A stretch of DNA of 8,053 nucleotides from Lachnospiraceae bacterium UBA1760 (GTDB lineage Bacteria > Bacillota > Clostridia > Lachnospirales > Lachnospiraceae): contig DCHE01000063.1 in assembly GCA_002314775.1 (NCBI GenBank), positions 1 through 8,053 of the forward strand, given 5' to 3'. This document shows, piece after piece, positions 7,801 through 8,053 of this stretch. Positions within the stretch are counted from its first letter, which is position 1. Each line of letters begins with the position of its first letter. The position numbers were made by a program, and so were the translations under genes. Below the pieces are notes generated by a model. The model was not told where the DNA came from and made no database searches. It worked only from the letters and a program-made list of their open reading frames with translations.

Positions 7801-8053
7801 CTTGTTAATACTGCAAAGGAAATCTTCTACTGCCTGGCGGTCTCCCGGTCTCGAGCTAAAGCCACGGTACTTAGTAAGACTTGACTTGTCATTGCCATCA
7901 AACATTCTGATAAATTCAGGTGTATAGAAAATATCTGTTGCTTCTGAAAAATCAGTCTGGGCCAGATTTGTAAAATGGAAGAGATTACGAACTCCACTGA
8001 CCTTGGAATTCTGTGACGTTGACAAAATACTGAATTCAAATGGAAGATAATAT
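4804..8053 (-). CDS. Very large beta-domain plus TPR-like solenoid protein (DUF5717-like), 5'-truncated
   Basis: At least 1,083 residues are in frame; I recall this type as DUF5717, of unknown function. Numbering from TTG 8025, a beta-rich domain lies at about 78-177 (key stretch IRKSTWGFISATVESDSDFL, ending with GRNYGVISVQYA). From about 185 to 565 the protein is helical, with TPR-like pairs such as NPVSRLFQAQLLLVENRVSE. A second beta-rich insert spans about 568-656, further helical repeats run from about 680 to 950, and a small mixed C-terminal part closes it. There is no signal peptide or membrane segment in the visible part and no catalytic motif. The true start is outside the window. The frame stays open to the edge (reading YYLPFEFSI before the TTG), no ribosome site precedes the TTG, and from memory family members carry a further N-terminal beta domain there. 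It lies 96 nt upstream of the Hsp70-like gene in the same direction, probably in the same operon, and may serve as a large protein-binding platform (inference). Confidence 0.88.
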   Translation of the reverse strand, partial: YYLPFEFSILSTSQNSKVSGVRNLFHFTNLAQTDFSEATDIFYTPEFIRMFDGNDKSSLTKYRGFSSRPGDRQAVEDFLCSINKKKPVELLTEKNVFEFTEVRDRLKCEVKIRKSTWGFISATVESDSDFLEIEKEKIHNEDFESSEYNLVFYLDDEQLHEGRNYGVISVQYASSKLEIVIIATQRGSDKAKRATRKEAKSLMLRLMSCYIRFRTKQINVNGWVRESMKIVERMNMLDDKNPVSRLFQAQLLLVENRVSEAKWILDHVYNEMKIIEHDDECYAYYLYLTTLIKRDDQYVNDVTARINSYYAMYPNSMPILWMLLYLDEDMSSTPSKKLAAIEKITEYGVHSPILYVEAYNVFVSNPASLTRLSSFEIEVLSFAVKNGKISRDVISQLAMLALRTREYSKRLFRLLTSTYELYNDPELVEAICSMLIRANVTDPLYHKWYSEGVKLELKITRLYEYFMYSSPCNLKDGILPKSVVMYFGFQNRLSFERKAFIYANLITYRHKAPELYDQYRENMLVFAIEQVMEGHISGHLALIYDDVLRPEFIKPNMANNIASFIFAKELQVKDPDIKNVVVIQDEFIEEFKFPVVNGVAYPRLYSKNVSLFLEDEAGHRSYVNPSDVKDIINENNYVHIIKRYVTGNLPFFLYLCEGRRHYISVEDENADFCRDLVESEYISSTLKSEIRISLLHYYFDNDRISTLDEYLLSINIAELSARERAELIDFLVKRALYDQAYELVTVYGDELIPVKSCVKICSHMIEKTDGAPDADLIAITYNAFKNGKYDLNTLRYLVENFGGFTKELRNIWNAAKSFDVQCFMLTEKLIIQMLFTRTMVGEKEVIFLDYHENGASPRVEMAYLSYAAYDYFVKERITDKSVFTQLISNYRVGEPLNDGCKLALLRYFSEYEEEISEKVKAMIVDFIQEFLHKNIFFKFFSEFADIVPELAAFSSALFIEYRTNPKSRVVLHYILADDDESDVYRTEEMRNMYGGIFSKEFMLFFGERLQYYVTEEHNGREMLTLSDSVSIEETTNDGSDSRYNILNSMVVAKTLQDDATLMDLMVEYMEEDAFAERVFNII

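Noticed and set aside
7634..7927. 97-codon plus-strand open frame antisense to the large solenoid gene
   Set aside because: Low-complexity Ser/Leu-rich translation typical of the antisense of an acidic helical protein; no ribosome site and no partner genes on that strand.
977..8053. Operon read as a phage-defence or mobile island
   Set aside because: No nuclease, helicase, integrase, transposase, or flanking direct repeats are visible, and base composition is like that of purB next door.

Overview
The window most likely comes from a low-GC, AT-rich Firmicute of the Lachnospiraceae type (Butyrivibrio, Roseburia or Lachnospira-like). The reasons are the long ADSL-type adenylosuccinate lyase, a codon usage rich in A/T and AGA, purine-rich ribosome binding sites, and a pair of large proteins that I recognise from memory as the DUF5717 and DUF5716 families, which I associate with Lachnospiraceae. 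No database search was possible, so these family names rest on recall and reading by eye.

Every gene is on the minus strand, so transcription runs from high to low coordinates. First comes a very large protein (4804-8053) whose start lies beyond the right edge. It has a beta-rich N-terminal part followed by a long helical, TPR-like solenoid. After a 96-nt gap that contains a compact hairpin comes a 426-residue protein (3427-4707) that reads as a shortened, degenerate Hsp70/DnaK-like protein with an actin-type ATPase fold plus a substrate-binding-domain-like tail. A 282-residue TPR protein (2582-3430) overlaps it by 4 nt. A 406-residue coiled-coil protein with a two-helix membrane hairpin (1350-2570) follows 11 nt later. 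A small single-domain PilZ protein, a predicted cyclic-di-GMP receptor (977-1348), follows 1 nt after that. After a 101-nt AT-rich spacer built largely from a 26-bp tandem repeat, adenylosuccinate lyase purB (1-875) begins and runs off the left edge.

The spacing and overlaps from 4707 down to 977 indicate one transcription unit, with the large DUF5717-like gene probably its upstream member. purB looks like a housekeeping neighbour with its own strong ribosome binding site and possibly its own promoter in the repeat region. My working model (inference) is a membrane-attached assembly. The coiled-coil hairpin protein anchors it, the Hsp70-like and TPR proteins form a chaperone/scaffold pair, the DUF5717-like solenoid is a large platform, and the PilZ protein makes the assembly responsive to cyclic-di-GMP. 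Nothing in the window points to a phage, a transposon, CRISPR, or an RNA gene. The plus strand carries no convincing gene, and no gene-free stretch exceeds about 100 bases.
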